A stretch of DNA of 64,000 nt. It comes from Chitinophaga eiseniae. Its GTDB lineage: Bacteria > Bacteroidota > Bacteroidia > Chitinophagales > Chitinophagaceae. A program made the position numbers and the translations under genes. Under the pieces are notes generated by a model. That model had not been told where the DNA came from. It searched no databases and worked only from the letters and a program-made list of their open reading frames with translations. Location of the stretch: positions 248,001 to 312,000 of the forward strand of contig NZ_JABAHZ010000003.1 in assembly GCF_012641265.1 (NCBI RefSeq). Direction: 5' to 3'. Positions within the stretch are counted from its first letter, which is position 1, and every line of letters begins with the position of its first letter. Positions 36,805 through 46,374 of the stretch are shown here, piece after piece.

Positions 36805-39171
36805 ATGAGATATTGGGTAATACCCGCCATTATTTTTTTATCAGCCAACAGCACCTTTGCCCAACAAGCCGGGCCGCTTACGGTAGAAAAGATTATGCGA
36901 GATCCGAAATGGATAGGAACTTCTCCTGATCATGTTTTCTGGGGTACCGACAACCAAACTGTGTACTTCGACTGGAACCCGGATAAACAGTTGAGCGACT
37001 CCCTGTACTATGCCAGCACAAAGAACAACACGCCCCGTAAAACCGGTGCCACCGAAAGAGCCCTCATCAAGGCCAGGGCCGCCGGCGCCTATAACACGGA
37101 TAAAACTTTACTGGCCTATAGCTACCAGGGAGATATTTATTTACTGGAGATAAAAACCGGGAAGGTGACCCGTATTACCAGTACTGCCGCCACGGAAACC
37201 AGCCCTGTGTTCAGTTTTGGTGGTAAGCAGGTAGTATTCCAGCAAAACAACGACCTGTTTGCGTGGGACCGTACCGGCGGGTTGATCAGCCAGCTGACCA
37301 GCTTTGATAACGGCAATAAGCCTGTTGACCGCGACGAGCGCAAAGCGGGTAATGTGGAAGAACAAACGCTGAAAGCCCAGCAACTGGAGCTGATGCAGGT
37401 TGTACGCGACCGCAAGGCTAAGAAAGACGCTGCCATGGCCTTCAATAAAGCTTACGAGCCGGCAACGTTGCGCCGCCTGTACCTGCAAAACAAATCTCTT
37501 TATAATATCGGTATCAGTCCCGACGGGCGATTCATTACCTATACCTTGTATACAGCGCCTACCGGTGTACACAATACCATCGTTCCCGAATTCGTGACGG
37601 CCAGCGGCTATACCACCGATATCCCCACCCGCGATAAAGTGGGATCGCCCCAGGGCAGCTATGAAAGCTATGTATACGACCGGCAACGCGATACCGTGCT
37701 TCCGGTTAAAACTGATGACCTGCCGGGGATAAAAGATCAACCGGATTACGTAAAAGACTATACGAAAAAGGATACGCCCGCAGTCAGGGACGTACAGGTG
37801 AACGGTCCCTGGTGGTCCGACCAGGGCACCCATGCCATCGCAGAAGTGCGCTCCCAGGACAATAAAGATCGCTGGATGGTATTGCTGGATGCGGCCACCG
37901 GTACCCTGAAAACATTGAACCGGCAGCGGGATGAGGCCTGGATTGGTGGTCCTGGTATCGACTGGGGCAATGGCAACATTGGCTGGATAGACGAAAACAC
38001 CGCCTGGTTCCAGTCGGAAACCACCGGCTATTCCCACCTGTACACCGTAAACGTGAACAACGGTGACGTGAAGCAACTGACCAGCGGACAATATGAGATA
38101 CAGGACGCGCAGCTATCGCCCGATAAAAAGTATTTCTATCTCACCACCAACGAAGTACACCCGGGGGAAAAACAGTTTTACCGCATGCCCATTCAAGGCG
38201 GAAGGGCAGAAAGAATTACCACCTTGCCCGGCGCCAACGAGGTGCAGGTATCTCCGGATGGCAAGTGGTTAGCATTCCGGTATTCTTATTCCAACAAGCC
38301 CTGGGAGCTATACCTGCAGCCCAATAGCCCGGGTAGTCAACCTGTACAGGTAACCCGCCTGGGGCAATCGGACGAGTTCAAATCCTATCCCTGGCGCGAT
38401 CCGCAGGTGATCACTTTTATGGCCCGCGATCAGCAACCGGTATATGCCCGCCTGTATACGCCCGATCCTGCCAAAAACAATGGAGCCGCGGTAATATTTG
38501 TACATGGCGCCGGCTACCTGCAAAATGCGCACAAATGGTGGAGCAACTATTTCCGGGAATATATGTTTCACAACCTGCTCACTGATAAAGGATACACCGT
38601 GCTGGACATGGACTACCGTGGCAGCGCGGGTTACGGCCGTAACTGGCGCACCGGTATTTACCGGCATATGGGCGGCAAAGACCTGGACGATGAAGTAGAT
38701 GGTGCTAAATATCTGGCAGAAAAATTGCAGGTCGATGCGCGGCGTATCGGGATTTATGGAGGCAGCTATGGTGGCTTTATGACGCTCATGGCCATGTTTA
38801 CCCAACCCGGCACCTTTGCAGCTGGTGCGGCATTGCGTTCTGTTACCGACTGGGCGCATTATAACCACGGTTATACCAGCAATATATTGAATGAACCATT
38901 TACAGACAGTATTGCGTATCGCCGTTCCTCTCCTATTTATTTCGCAGAGGGGTTGCAGGGTAAACTGCTGATGTGTCATGGTATGATAGATACTAATGTA
39001 CATTTCCAGGATATCGTGCGCTTATCGCAACGATTGATAGAATTAGGTAAGAATAACTGGGAGCTGGCGGTATATCCGGTAGAAGATCACGGATTTATTA
39101 CTCCCAGCAGCTGGACAGATGAATATAAAAGAATACTTTTGTTGTTTGAGAGTACGCTCTTAAAACCGTAG
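36805..39171 (+). CDS. S9 family (dipeptidyl-peptidase IV-like) prolyl peptidase
   Basis: Secreted serine peptidase of 788 residues. The signal peptide is cleaved near 19-20 (S-T-F-A-Q-Q). An N-terminal beta-propeller occupies about 60-545, with repeated blade motifs such as L-S-P-D-K-K and V-S-P-D-G-K-W. The alpha/beta-hydrolase domain is at about 555-788, with nucleophile GGSYGG near 652, aspartate in G-M-I-D-T-N near 727 and histidine in E-D-H-G-F near 761. Such enzymes remove dipeptides from peptides in the periplasm. Transcribed alone. Confidence 0.95.
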   Translation: MRYWVIPAIIFLSANSTFAQQAGPLTVEKIMRDPKWIGTSPDHVFWGTDNQTVYFDWNPDKQLSDSLYYASTKNNTPRKTGATERALIKARAAGAYNTDKTLLAYSYQGDIYLLEIKTGKVTRITSTAATETSPVFSFGGKQVVFQQNNDLFAWDRTGGLISQLTSFDNGNKPVDRDERKAGNVEEQTLKAQQLELMQVVRDRKAKKDAAMAFNKAYEPATLRRLYLQNKSLYNIGISPDGRFITYTLYTAPTGVHNTIVPEFVTASGYTTDIPTRDKVGSPQGSYESYVYDRQRDTVLPVKTDDLPGIKDQPDYVKDYTKKDTPAVRDVQVNGPWWSDQGTHAIAEVRSQDNKDRWMVLLDAATGTLKTLNRQRDEAWIGGPGIDWGNGNIGWIDENTAWFQSETTGYSHLYTVNVNNGDVKQLTSGQYEIQDAQLSPDKKYFYLTTNEVHPGEKQFYRMPIQGGRAERITTLPGANEVQVSPDGKWLAFRYSYSNKPWELYLQPNSPGSQPVQVTRLGQSDEFKSYPWRDPQVITFMARDQQPVYARLYTPDPAKNNGAAVIFVHGAGYLQNAHKWWSNYFREYMFHNLLTDKGYTVLDMDYRGSAGYGRNWRTGIYRHMGGKDLDDEVDGAKYLAEKLQVDARRIGIYGGSYGGFMTLMAMFTQPGTFAAGAALRSVTDWAHYNHGYTSNILNEPFTDSIAYRRSSPIYFAEGLQGKLLMCHGMIDTNVHFQDIVRLSQRLIELGKNNWELAVYPVEDHGFITPSSWTDEYKRILLLFESTLLKP

Positions 39172-39429
39172 AGGCATTTTAATTTTTTTTATTTAGTTGT
39201 CTCTGTAAAAAATTAGCAAGGGAATACAGTGAATGATATGGCGAATGTTAAGGAATCTTAATTTTCTCCGGTACGTTCACCGTACTCCCTTTTTCATTTT
39301 ACTTTAGGACTATCGTAGAATGCACGCAGACCATATCTTTAACTTAAACAATATTCACATTTCCTGATGTGATCTTAACAATTAATGCGATATTGCAATG
39401 ATAAACCTTAGCACAAATCCAAAAACCTT

Positions 39430-41265
39430 ATGTGTGGAATAGTAGCTTATATCGGGCAGCGAGAAGCCTATCCGGTAGTATTAAAAGGCCTCAAAAGACT
39501 GGAATACCGCGGCTATGACAGCGCGGGGGTAGCCCTCATTAATGGCAGCCTGCAGGTATACAAAAGAAAAGATAAAGTGGCCGCCCTGGAAGAATTCGTG
39601 GCGGGCAAAGATATGCACAGCCATATCGCTATCGGGCATACCCGTTGGGCCACCCATGGAGAGCCCTGCGACCGGAATGCCCACCCACATTTATCCGGTG
39701 ATGGTAAACTGGCCATGATCCACAATGGCATCATCGAAAACTATGTGCAGTTAAAACAGGAACTGATCAAACAGGGACATACGTTTCTCAGCGATACCGA
39801 CACAGAAGTTTTGCTCCACTTCATTGAAGAGATTAAAAAACAAAACCAGTGTTCACTCGAAGAAGCCCTGCGCATTGCTTTGAAAAGAGTGGTAGGCGCT
39901 TACGTGATCGTATTGATCGATGAAGATAATCCGGATACCCTGATTGCCGCCCGTAAAGGAAGCCCGCTGGTTATTGGCGTGGGAAAAGGAGAACATTTCC
40001 TGGCATCAGATGCTTCTCCCATTATCGAGTATACGAAAGAAGTAGTATATGTGAATGACTATGAAATAGCGATCATCAAAGCCGATGAGCTGATCCTGAA
40101 AAATATTTCCAATGAACGGCAAACACCTTACATACAGCAACTGGACATAGAGCTGGCCGCTATTGAAAAAGGCGGTTATGATCATTTCATGCTGAAAGAA
40201 ATATTTGAACAGCCGCAAACAATCTTCGATAGTTTACGCGGACGTCTCGATGCCAAAAACGGTACACTCACCATGGGAGGTATGCGCGAGTATGCCGATG
40301 TGCTCAGCAATGCCAAACGCATTATCATCGTGGCCTGTGGTACCTCCTGGCACGCCGGGCTGGTAGCTGAGTATATGATTGAAGAGCTGTGCCGTATCCC
40401 GGTGGAAGTCGAATATGCGTCGGAGTTCCGTTACCGTAACCCGGTAGTAGGCGAAGGCGATGTAATCATTGCCGTATCACAATCCGGCGAAACTGCCGAC
40501 ACCCTGGTAGCCATAGAAAGCGCTAAAGAAAAAGGCGCTATCATCCTGGGCGTATGTAATGTGGTAGGTTCTTCCATCGCCCGTTTATCACATGCCGGCG
40601 CCTATACACATGCAGGCCCTGAAATTGGCGTAGCCAGCACCAAAGCCTTTACCGCCCAGCTGGCCGTACTTTGCCTGGTAGGCCTGAAACTGGCGGCTGA
40701 CAAAGGCACCATCACGCTTCAGCGTTTTCAACACCTGCTGGACGAACTGGATCAGATCCCGGAAAAAGTGGCCGTGGCACTGAAACTGGACGACCAGGTG
40801 AAACAGATAGCCGATAAGTATAAAGATGCCCGCGACTTCCTTTACCTGGGACGTGGATACAATTTCCCGGTAGCCCTGGAAGGTGCCCTCAAACTGAAAG
40901 AAATTTCTTACATCCACGCGGAAGGATACCCTGCAGCAGAAATGAAGCATGGTCCTATAGCCCTGGTAGATGAACAGCTGCCGGTAGTAATAGTTGCTAC
41001 CAAAGACAGCTACTACGAAAAAGTAGTGTCGAACATCCAGGAAATAAAAGCACGCAAAGGCAAGGTGATCGCTGTAGTTACCGAAGGCGACCAAACCATT
41101 CCGCCTATGGCAGATGATGTGATCTTTGTGCCTGCTGCCGATGAAATGGTAGCCCCTATCATTTCTGTAATACCATTACAATTACTGGCTTATCATATAG
41201 GCGTATTAAAAGGACTGGACGTTGATAAACCCAGGAACCTTGCAAAATCCGTGACAGTAGAATAA
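39430..41265 (+). CDS. glmS: glutamine-fructose-6-phosphate aminotransferase (isomerising)
   Basis: Makes glucosamine 6-phosphate from fructose 6-phosphate and glutamine, the entry to cell-wall and lipopolysaccharide amino sugars. 611 residues. The catalytic cysteine follows the initiator (C-G-I-V-A-Y), with RLEYRGYDSAG near 20-30 and THGEPCDRNAHP near 75-86. Two SIS isomerase domains follow, with CGTSWHAG near 304 and SQSGETADT near 351, ending in K-S-V-T-V-E. I see no glmS ribozyme upstream. Followed after about 100 bases by the DUF4954 gene. Confidence 0.98.
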   Translation: MCGIVAYIGQREAYPVVLKGLKRLEYRGYDSAGVALINGSLQVYKRKDKVAALEEFVAGKDMHSHIAIGHTRWATHGEPCDRNAHPHLSGDGKLAMIHNGIIENYVQLKQELIKQGHTFLSDTDTEVLLHFIEEIKKQNQCSLEEALRIALKRVVGAYVIVLIDEDNPDTLIAARKGSPLVIGVGKGEHFLASDASPIIEYTKEVVYVNDYEIAIIKADELILKNISNERQTPYIQQLDIELAAIEKGGYDHFMLKEIFEQPQTIFDSLRGRLDAKNGTLTMGGMREYADVLSNAKRIIIVACGTSWHAGLVAEYMIEELCRIPVEVEYASEFRYRNPVVGEGDVIIAVSQSGETADTLVAIESAKEKGAIILGVCNVVGSSIARLSHAGAYTHAGPEIGVASTKAFTAQLAVLCLVGLKLAADKGTITLQRFQHLLDELDQIPEKVAVALKLDDQVKQIADKYKDARDFLYLGRGYNFPVALEGALKLKEISYIHAEGYPAAEMKHGPIALVDEQLPVVIVATKDSYYEKVVSNIQEIKARKGKVIAVVTEGDQTIPPMADDVIFVPAADEMVAPIISVIPLQLLAYHIGVLKGLDVDKPRNLAKSVTVE

Positions 41266-41294
41266 CTGCTGCTGATCATTGCTGGCCGTCTTTC

Positions 41295-41321
41295 AACATA
41301 TCCATTTTCACCGGGTATGTT
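41295..41321 (+). other. hairpin between glmS and the DUF4954 gene
   Basis: AACATATCC (41295-41303) pairs with GGGTATGTT (41313-41321) around a nine-base loop, with one G-T pair. No T-run follows, so it is more likely a processing or stability element than a terminator. Confidence 0.4.
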
Positions 41322-41365
41322 GGAAGCGGACAGTCAATGGCCACCAGCTCTTAAAAGTTATATCC

Positions 41366-43567
41366 ATGAATAACATCCAGAAAAAACCCCTTTCCGAACT
41401 GGGGTATAATTTTATTGAAACCACGTTGCCAAAAGGCAAAGACGAATATTATTTACGTAACGAGCAATGGAGCCGGAAAGACCAGTACCGTAAGCTGACC
41501 GCTTATGAAGTAGAAGCACTGGTACGTAACGACAACACTTCAGACGACTGGAACATCATATTTGTTTCCGATGAATTTAACCCGCAACTGGTACAACATT
41601 GCCATTTCTTTGGCATGGTACGTATCGGTAAGCTGGAGCCTTACTACCTGGAGTTTCATAACCTCCGCATGCCGGTAGGACTGTACAACAGCACCATCTG
41701 CGCCTGCGATTTTGGCGACAACGTGGTAGTACATAACGTCAACTATCTTTCGCATTATATACTGGGCAACGAAGTTATTGTAGCCAATGTAAATGAAATG
41801 GCTACCACCGACTATGCCAAATTCGGGAATGGTATTTTGAAAGAAGGGGAAAATGAAAATGGTCGCATCTGGATGGAGCTCTGCAACGAAAATGGCGGAA
41901 GAAGCGTGATGCCTTTCGATGGCATGCTGCCCGGAGATGCTTACCTGTGGACCCGCTACCGTGACGATGATGCCTTGCAACAGCAGTTTAAAAACTTTAC
42001 CGAAAAGCAATTCGATAAAAAGCGAGGTTATTACGGCATGGTAGGAGATCGTACCGTGATCAAGAATTGTAAGATGATCAAAGACGTGACCATTGGTACG
42101 GATGCCTACCTGAAAGGAGCCAACAAGTTAAAAAATCTCACTATCAACAGCAGCGCCGACGCCTCCTCCCAGATAGGAGAAGGCTGCGAAATGGTAAACG
42201 GTGTGGTAGGCTATGGATGCCGTGTATTCTACGGCGTTAAGGCCGTTCGCTTTGTGATGGCCTCCCATTCCCAGCTCAAGTATGGCGCACGGCTGATCAA
42301 CTCCTACCTTGGTAACAATGCCACTATTTCCTGCTGCGAAGTACTGAACTCATTGATTTTCCCGGCACACGAACAACACCATAATAACTCGTTCCTTTGC
42401 GCGGCGCTGATCATGGGGCAAAGCAATATGGCAGCCGGCGCCACCATTGGCTCCAACCATAACTCCCGCGGGGCTGACGGCGAAATCATTGCCGGCAGGG
42501 GATTCTGGCCGGGACTCTGTGTGAGCCTGAAACACAACTCTAAATTTGCCACCTTCACACTGATCTCCAAAGGCAATTATATGTCTGAACTGAATATCCC
42601 CATTCCGTTCAGCCTGGTGGTAAATGACGAACATGATAACCGGCTCAAAATAATCCCTGGTTATTGGTTTCTCCATAACATGTATGCCATTGCCCGCAAT
42701 TCCTGGAAGTATGTAGACCGTGACAAACGTACCGATAAAGTGCAACTCATTGAATACGATTACCTGGCACCCGACTCCGTAGAGGAAATGTTCCAGGCGT
42801 TAGCGATCATGGAAATAGCTACCGGGAAGGCCTGGTATGCCCTCCCGGAAAATGCACCTAAAAAGGAACTAACGGAAAAGGATATACGTAAAAAAGGGAA
42901 AGAGCTATTACTGCACCACCAGGAAGAAGTATCCAGGCTGCATATCCTCACTACCGGCTTTGAGAACAGTTCCCGTGAAGTACAGCTGCTCAAGGTACAC
43001 CGCGCTTACCTGGTATTCCGGGAGATGATTGTACTCTACGGTATCAAAAATATCCTGGCAGCCAACAAGCCGTCCTTCCTGGCTTTACAGGCAGTTGCTA
43101 AAACCGCGAAACGGGGCGAATGGTTGAATATCGGTGGACAATTGATGAAAGCTGATACCGTGACCCTGCTCAAATCGAAGATCAAGAAGAATAAAATCAG
43201 CAGCTGGCCACAGTTACATACCGCGTATGAAGAAATAGGCAACGACTATGCCGCCGATAAGCTGCAACATGCTATCGCCGCCCTGCTGGACATCAAAGAA
43301 GTATCACTGAAAGATTTAACGCCCGCCCTGCTGGCAGAGTGGATGAATGAAACCTCCCGCACCATGGAGTGGATCACGATACAAATAAAACGCTCCCGCG
43401 AAAAAGATTACAAAAATCCTTTCCGCCGCCTTGCCTACGAAAGTGAAAACGAAATGAATGCAGTAGTGGGCAGCCTGGAAAATAATAGCTTCATTAATCA
43501 AACTATTACCGACCTTGAGTCCTATAAAGAAAAAGTACATCAAATTATAGGAGAATGGGAACTGTAG
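41366..43567 (+). CDS. DUF4954 family protein
   Basis: 733-residue protein of the DUF4954 family, found in Bacteroidota and spirochaetes. The middle (about residues 200-420) has many isoleucine/valine-glycine turns such as V-I-K-N-C-K-M-I-K-D-V-T-I-G-T and EGCEMVNGVVGYGC, typical of left-handed parallel beta-helices of sugar-nucleotide acyl- or nucleotidyltransferases. The C-terminal 250 residues are helical and charged. Biochemical role unknown; its place behind glmS hints at amino-sugar metabolism (inference). The ATG at 41366 is chosen; an earlier one at 41279 would add 29 residues across the hairpin. It overlaps tag by 13 bases. Confidence 0.85.
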   Translation: MNNIQKKPLSELGYNFIETTLPKGKDEYYLRNEQWSRKDQYRKLTAYEVEALVRNDNTSDDWNIIFVSDEFNPQLVQHCHFFGMVRIGKLEPYYLEFHNLRMPVGLYNSTICACDFGDNVVVHNVNYLSHYILGNEVIVANVNEMATTDYAKFGNGILKEGENENGRIWMELCNENGGRSVMPFDGMLPGDAYLWTRYRDDDALQQQFKNFTEKQFDKKRGYYGMVGDRTVIKNCKMIKDVTIGTDAYLKGANKLKNLTINSSADASSQIGEGCEMVNGVVGYGCRVFYGVKAVRFVMASHSQLKYGARLINSYLGNNATISCCEVLNSLIFPAHEQHHNNSFLCAALIMGQSNMAAGATIGSNHNSRGADGEIIAGRGFWPGLCVSLKHNSKFATFTLISKGNYMSELNIPIPFSLVVNDEHDNRLKIIPGYWFLHNMYAIARNSWKYVDRDKRTDKVQLIEYDYLAPDSVEEMFQALAIMEIATGKAWYALPENAPKKELTEKDIRKKGKELLLHHQEEVSRLHILTTGFENSSREVQLLKVHRAYLVFREMIVLYGIKNILAANKPSFLALQAVAKTAKRGEWLNIGGQLMKADTVTLLKSKIKKNKISSWPQLHTAYEEIGNDYAADKLQHAIAALLDIKEVSLKDLTPALLAEWMNETSRTMEWITIQIKRSREKDYKNPFRRLAYESENEMNAVVGSLENNSFINQTITDLESYKEKVHQIIGEWEL

Positions 43568-44133
43568 AAAAAATACGCTGCGGTTGGGCAGGTAAAGACA
43601 AGCTTTACCAGGACTACCACGACCAGGAATGGGGCACTCCCAATCATGACGACACCCACCTGTTCGAGATGCTTTGCCTGGAAGGGGCCCAGGCGGGACT
43701 TAGCTGGTACACCGTGCTCACCAAAAGAGAAAACTACCGCAAAGCATTCAGTAACTGGGATGCTAAAAAAATAGCGAAGTACGACGAAAAAAAGGTGGAG
43801 CAACTTATGCTCAATGAGGGCATCATCCGCAATCGCCTTAAAATAAACTCCGTTATTGGCAACGCAAAAGCTTTTCTCGCTATTCAAAAAGAATTCGGCA
43901 GTTTTGATCAGTATATCTGGTCATTTGTCAACCACCAGCCCATTCACAACCACGTTAAAACCATGGCGGAAGTACCTGCCAAAACAGCAATCTCCGATGC
44001 CATGAGCAAGGACCTGTTGAAACGGGGTTTTAAGTTTGTAGGCTCTACTATTTGCTATGCGTACATGCAGGCAGTAGGAATGGTGGATGATCATGTAGCG
44101 GATTGCTGGAGGAGCGGGAAGGGGAAAAAGTAA
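43555..44133 (+). CDS. tag: DNA-3-methyladenine glycosylase I
   Basis: Base-excision repair glycosylase that removes 3-methyladenine from DNA. 192 residues with the family start R-C-G-W-A, D-Y-H-D-Q-E-W-G-T near 20-28, L-E-G-A-Q-A-G-L-S-W near 42-51 and zinc ligands from the N-terminal Cys/His and C-terminal D-D-H-V-A-D-C. Its start overlaps the end of the DUF4954 gene, so translation is coupled. Confidence 0.95.
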   Translation: MGTVEKIRCGWAGKDKLYQDYHDQEWGTPNHDDTHLFEMLCLEGAQAGLSWYTVLTKRENYRKAFSNWDAKKIAKYDEKKVEQLMLNEGIIRNRLKINSVIGNAKAFLAIQKEFGSFDQYIWSFVNHQPIHNHVKTMAEVPAKTAISDAMSKDLLKRGFKFVGSTICYAYMQAVGMVDDHVADCWRSGKGKK

Positions 44134-44140
44134 ACGCTAT

Positions 44141-44183
44141 ATTACAAAGGGCCCGCTGATAATATCAGTGGGCCCTTTGTAAT
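44141..44183. terminator. terminator after tag, shared with the NADAR gene
   Basis: A 20-bp stem (44141-44160 with 44164-44183, one G-T pair) closes a three-base loop, with T-rich flanks on both strands. The flanking genes converge, their stops 55 bases apart. Confidence 0.92.
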
Positions 44184-44187
44184 ATAA

Positions 44188-44802
44188 TCAGTGGTGATCT
44201 AACAAGGCTTTTGACAAAGTATATTCTTCATCAAACGAATCATTGCAAACAAGGCCTATGTCATATCCATACAGCAGGAATGCTGTTACGGAAAGGGGAT
44301 CAACGCAAGCCTGATAACTGTTTGTTTTAACGTCCTTGTCTCTGACATCCATTAATAACCTTCCTAATGCATTAATTCCCAAAAGACTATTTCCAGCCAG
44401 AGTGGCCCCCCAAAAGGTATCTTTATAAGATAACTCCACGATAGGCTTATTATCTGTCTGCAGCAATAACTGAGAAAATGTATCCCAGTTCTGGGATAAT
44501 TTCACCTCTAAAATCCAGCGCATTACTTGAACCCTGATACTTTTCCAATCTGTCCGGGCAAAATGATTGTTCTTCCTGCTTATTATCTTAGCAGTTACTG
44601 GACTAAGTTCAGAAATGATAGCCTCCTGGATGTTTGGAAAATCAGGGAACTTACAGGCCTGATATAGGTGTTCTGCAGATGGGATAATTACCCCGTTAAT
44701 ATTCAAGCTATAACCGGCGGCCATATTAGAAAGACCACCATACGTGTCGGTAGTTTTACAAAAAACAATGACTTCGTTTCTGTTATATTTTCTTGTTTGC
44801 AT
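44188..44802 (-). CDS. NADAR-family protein (YbiA-like)
   Basis: 204 residues matching the NADAR family: the start Y-G-G-L-S-N-M-A near 21-28, S-A-E-H-L-Y-Q-A-C-K-F near 42-52 with the conserved glutamate, S-P-V-T-A-K near 67-72, R-T-D-W-K-S-I-R near 83-90, and K-D-T-F-W-G near 128-133. Known members are N-glycosidases, acting on riboflavin intermediates or removing ADP-ribose from guanine in DNA (DarT1/NADAR toxin-antitoxin pairs). Which activity applies here is unknown; no DarT-like gene is in the window. It lies in an AT-rich islet with the two genes upstream. Confidence 0.88.
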   Translation of the reverse strand: MQTRKYNRNEVIVFCKTTDTYGGLSNMAAGYSLNINGVIIPSAEHLYQACKFPDFPNIQEAIISELSPVTAKIISRKNNHFARTDWKSIRVQVMRWILEVKLSQNWDTFSQLLLQTDNKPIVELSYKDTFWGATLAGNSLLGINALGRLLMDVRDKDVKTNSYQACVDPLSVTAFLLYGYDIGLVCNDSFDEEYTLSKALLDHH

Positions 44803-44899
44803 GAGTTTTTACCTTTAATGATGGATTATAAACCATTAATATTAAAACAGATCGTGTCATTGAATATATTTCAAAATCTCAATCCAGCACATATTATAA

Positions 44900-44930
44900 A
44901 AGGGAATACTGGTCTTGCCAATATTCCCTT
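44900..44930 (-). terminator. terminator after the helix-turn-helix gene
   Basis: AAGGGAATACTGG (44900-44912) pairs with 44918-44930 with one mismatch, and on the minus strand it is followed by TTTTA. It separates the helix-turn-helix gene from the NADAR gene, which therefore probably has its own promoter. Confidence 0.8.
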
Positions 44931-45024
44931 AAAAAAATTTAATTACTATCGTTTCAATATTGATTAACTGCGATTTAATTTATGTCACTTTCCAGGTGAA
45001 TTGACTTTAGCATTAAATGCTCCT

Positions 45025-45915
45025 CTACTTTGATTTCTGCTGTTTATTCACTGTATGTTTGTCTTTCCCCGCTTTGAGATCTGTTTTAGAAATGGCTTCC
45101 TTGGTACCAATACCGCTACTTATAACCAATGATCTTTGGGTAATAGATGGGTTGTCATCAATAAACTCAACCAGCACTATATCATAATTTTCGCCCTTCA
45201 CTTTAGATGAGTCCCCGAGTAGATGACAGCCCTTCCAAAGCCAGGTTACATCTCCGTTTATTAAAGACCCTGGGCTTCTTTTTTTTACCGGGTTGCGCAT
45301 AGTTTTTGCCTCGCTCAGCATTAGTGTTATCTTTCCCGTTGCTTTAGTCCCTTTTTCTCCACAAGCAATCAGGATATCCTGATATGCCGGATTTGCAGCT
45401 TTCTTTTTAATTAATTTTTCTGGTGTTATTTCACTAAATGCATTGATATTTTCCATTGATTTTATCATAAAATAAAACATTGCCTTTACTGGCTGGCTCA
45501 TCACTCTTTTATCATTCAGCCATGCTGATAAATTAGTTTTATCAATACCTGTTAATTTCTCAATATCCTTAATTTTCAGCCCTTTTTCCTCCATATATTT
45601 CCTGATATCTTCAGTACTTAGTTCGTCTACTTCTGGATGTGAGTACGGTATCGCCTGGACATGTATTTTATAATCAGGAATATATCGGCTAAATAAGTCT
45701 TTTGTTAATGTGATTAATTTTTGTAAGTCTGCATAATTCTCAGATAAACTTTTTGCCTGAGTAGTTTGTACCGTTATTATTTTATCCTCGTTGTCGACCT
45801 TTAATATTTTAAATTCGATACTGGAGAATCGGCGATGTTGTAATGCGCCGTATTCTAGTTTCTTAATTGATTCTGCATCGAGGAAATCAATTTTATGTGA
45901 ATTCTTAATTTCCAT
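45025..45915 (-). CDS. helix-turn-helix protein of unknown function
   Basis: 296 residues, no signal peptide. Residues 1-98 form an alpha/beta region with no recognised motif. Residues about 100-150 are an XRE-type helix-turn-helix (DIRKYMEEKGLKIKDIEKL, then G-I-D-K-T-N-L-S-A-W-L-N). The C-terminal 130 residues are lysine rich, contain two cysteines and resemble nothing I know. It could regulate the operator at 46381-46413 in front of the next gene upstream (inference). Codon use is more AT-rich than in neighbouring genes, in keeping with acquired DNA. Confidence 0.7.
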   Translation of the reverse strand: MEIKNSHKIDFLDAESIKKLEYGALQHRRFSSIEFKILKVDNEDKIITVQTTQAKSLSENYADLQKLITLTKDLFSRYIPDYKIHVQAIPYSHPEVDELSTEDIRKYMEEKGLKIKDIEKLTGIDKTNLSAWLNDKRVMSQPVKAMFYFMIKSMENINAFSEITPEKLIKKKAANPAYQDILIACGEKGTKATGKITLMLSEAKTMRNPVKKRSPGSLINGDVTWLWKGCHLLGDSSKVKGENYDIVLVEFIDDNPSITQRSLVISSGIGTKEAISKTDLKAGKDKHTVNKQQKSK

Positions 45916-45954
45916 ACACTATAGTTTTTAGATTTTTAGATATATAAAATAAAA

Positions 45955-45979
45955 AGCAGGGGAGAAATATCCCCCTGCT
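45955..45979 (-). terminator. terminator after the 110-residue gene
   Basis: AGCAGGGG (45955-45962) pairs with CCCCTGCT (45972-45979); on the minus strand it is followed by TTTTTATTTTA. It may attenuate transcription into the helix-turn-helix gene. Confidence 0.75.
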
Positions 45980-45984
45980 GCTTT

Positions 45985-46317
45985 TTACAACATTTTTAGT
46001 TCGTTGTTCCCAATGTTATAGATAGCAATTTGTTCATTGGCTATTCCAGCCGCTGTTGCTTCTGCTTCATTGTCGAACACCATTACCGCATCCCAGTAAA
46101 AAGTTCCATCATCGTTCCAATAACCAACAATACCTGTGGTAGCTGTCGCATATTTTAGAACTCTTTCCAAACCTTCATCGCCAAAACTATTTTGTGTTTC
46201 AATTTTAGCGACTACCCAACCTCTTTTCACTGGCTCCAGGCTGGGTACATACACCGTGAATCCCTTGGGATTCTCTTCTGCTAAGCACTTTAGCGCTACC
46301 AAAATGTTTGTTGTCAT
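45985..46317 (-). CDS. small protein, function unknown
   Basis: 110 residues, acidic to neutral, no signal peptide or membrane segment. Features are K-G-F-T-V-Y-V-P-S-L near 18-27, W-V-V-A-K-I-E-T-Q-N-S-F-G-D-E-G-L near 34-50 and aromatic YWNDDGTFYWDAV near 66-78, suggesting a compact alpha/beta fold. I do not recognise the family. It is the first gene after the twin operator and promoter at 46375-46413 and belongs to the AT-rich islet. A toxin, antitoxin or immunity role is possible but unproven. Confidence 0.7.
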   Translation of the reverse strand: MTTNILVALKCLAEENPKGFTVYVPSLEPVKRGWVVAKIETQNSFGDEGLERVLKYATATTGIVGYWNDDGTFYWDAVMVFDNEAEATAAGIANEQIAIYNIGNNELKML

Positions 46318-46374
46318 TAGACAGCTGCCACTTATATTCCGTAGGCCCGGTTCTTGTCGTTCAAAGAACTTACA

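Noticed and set aside
37141..38091. Long antisense frame inside the S9 peptidase gene
   Set aside because: The sense strand encodes a complete propeller peptidase; the antisense product shows no domain or signal.
39172..39429. glmS ribozyme upstream of glmS
   Set aside because: The 258-base gap shows only a small GTACG/CGTAC hairpin and none of the conserved ribozyme core.
44188..46317. Classical DarT/NADAR toxin-antitoxin operon
   Set aside because: Neither neighbouring protein shows DarT ADP-ribosyltransferase motifs; the islet is reported without that label.
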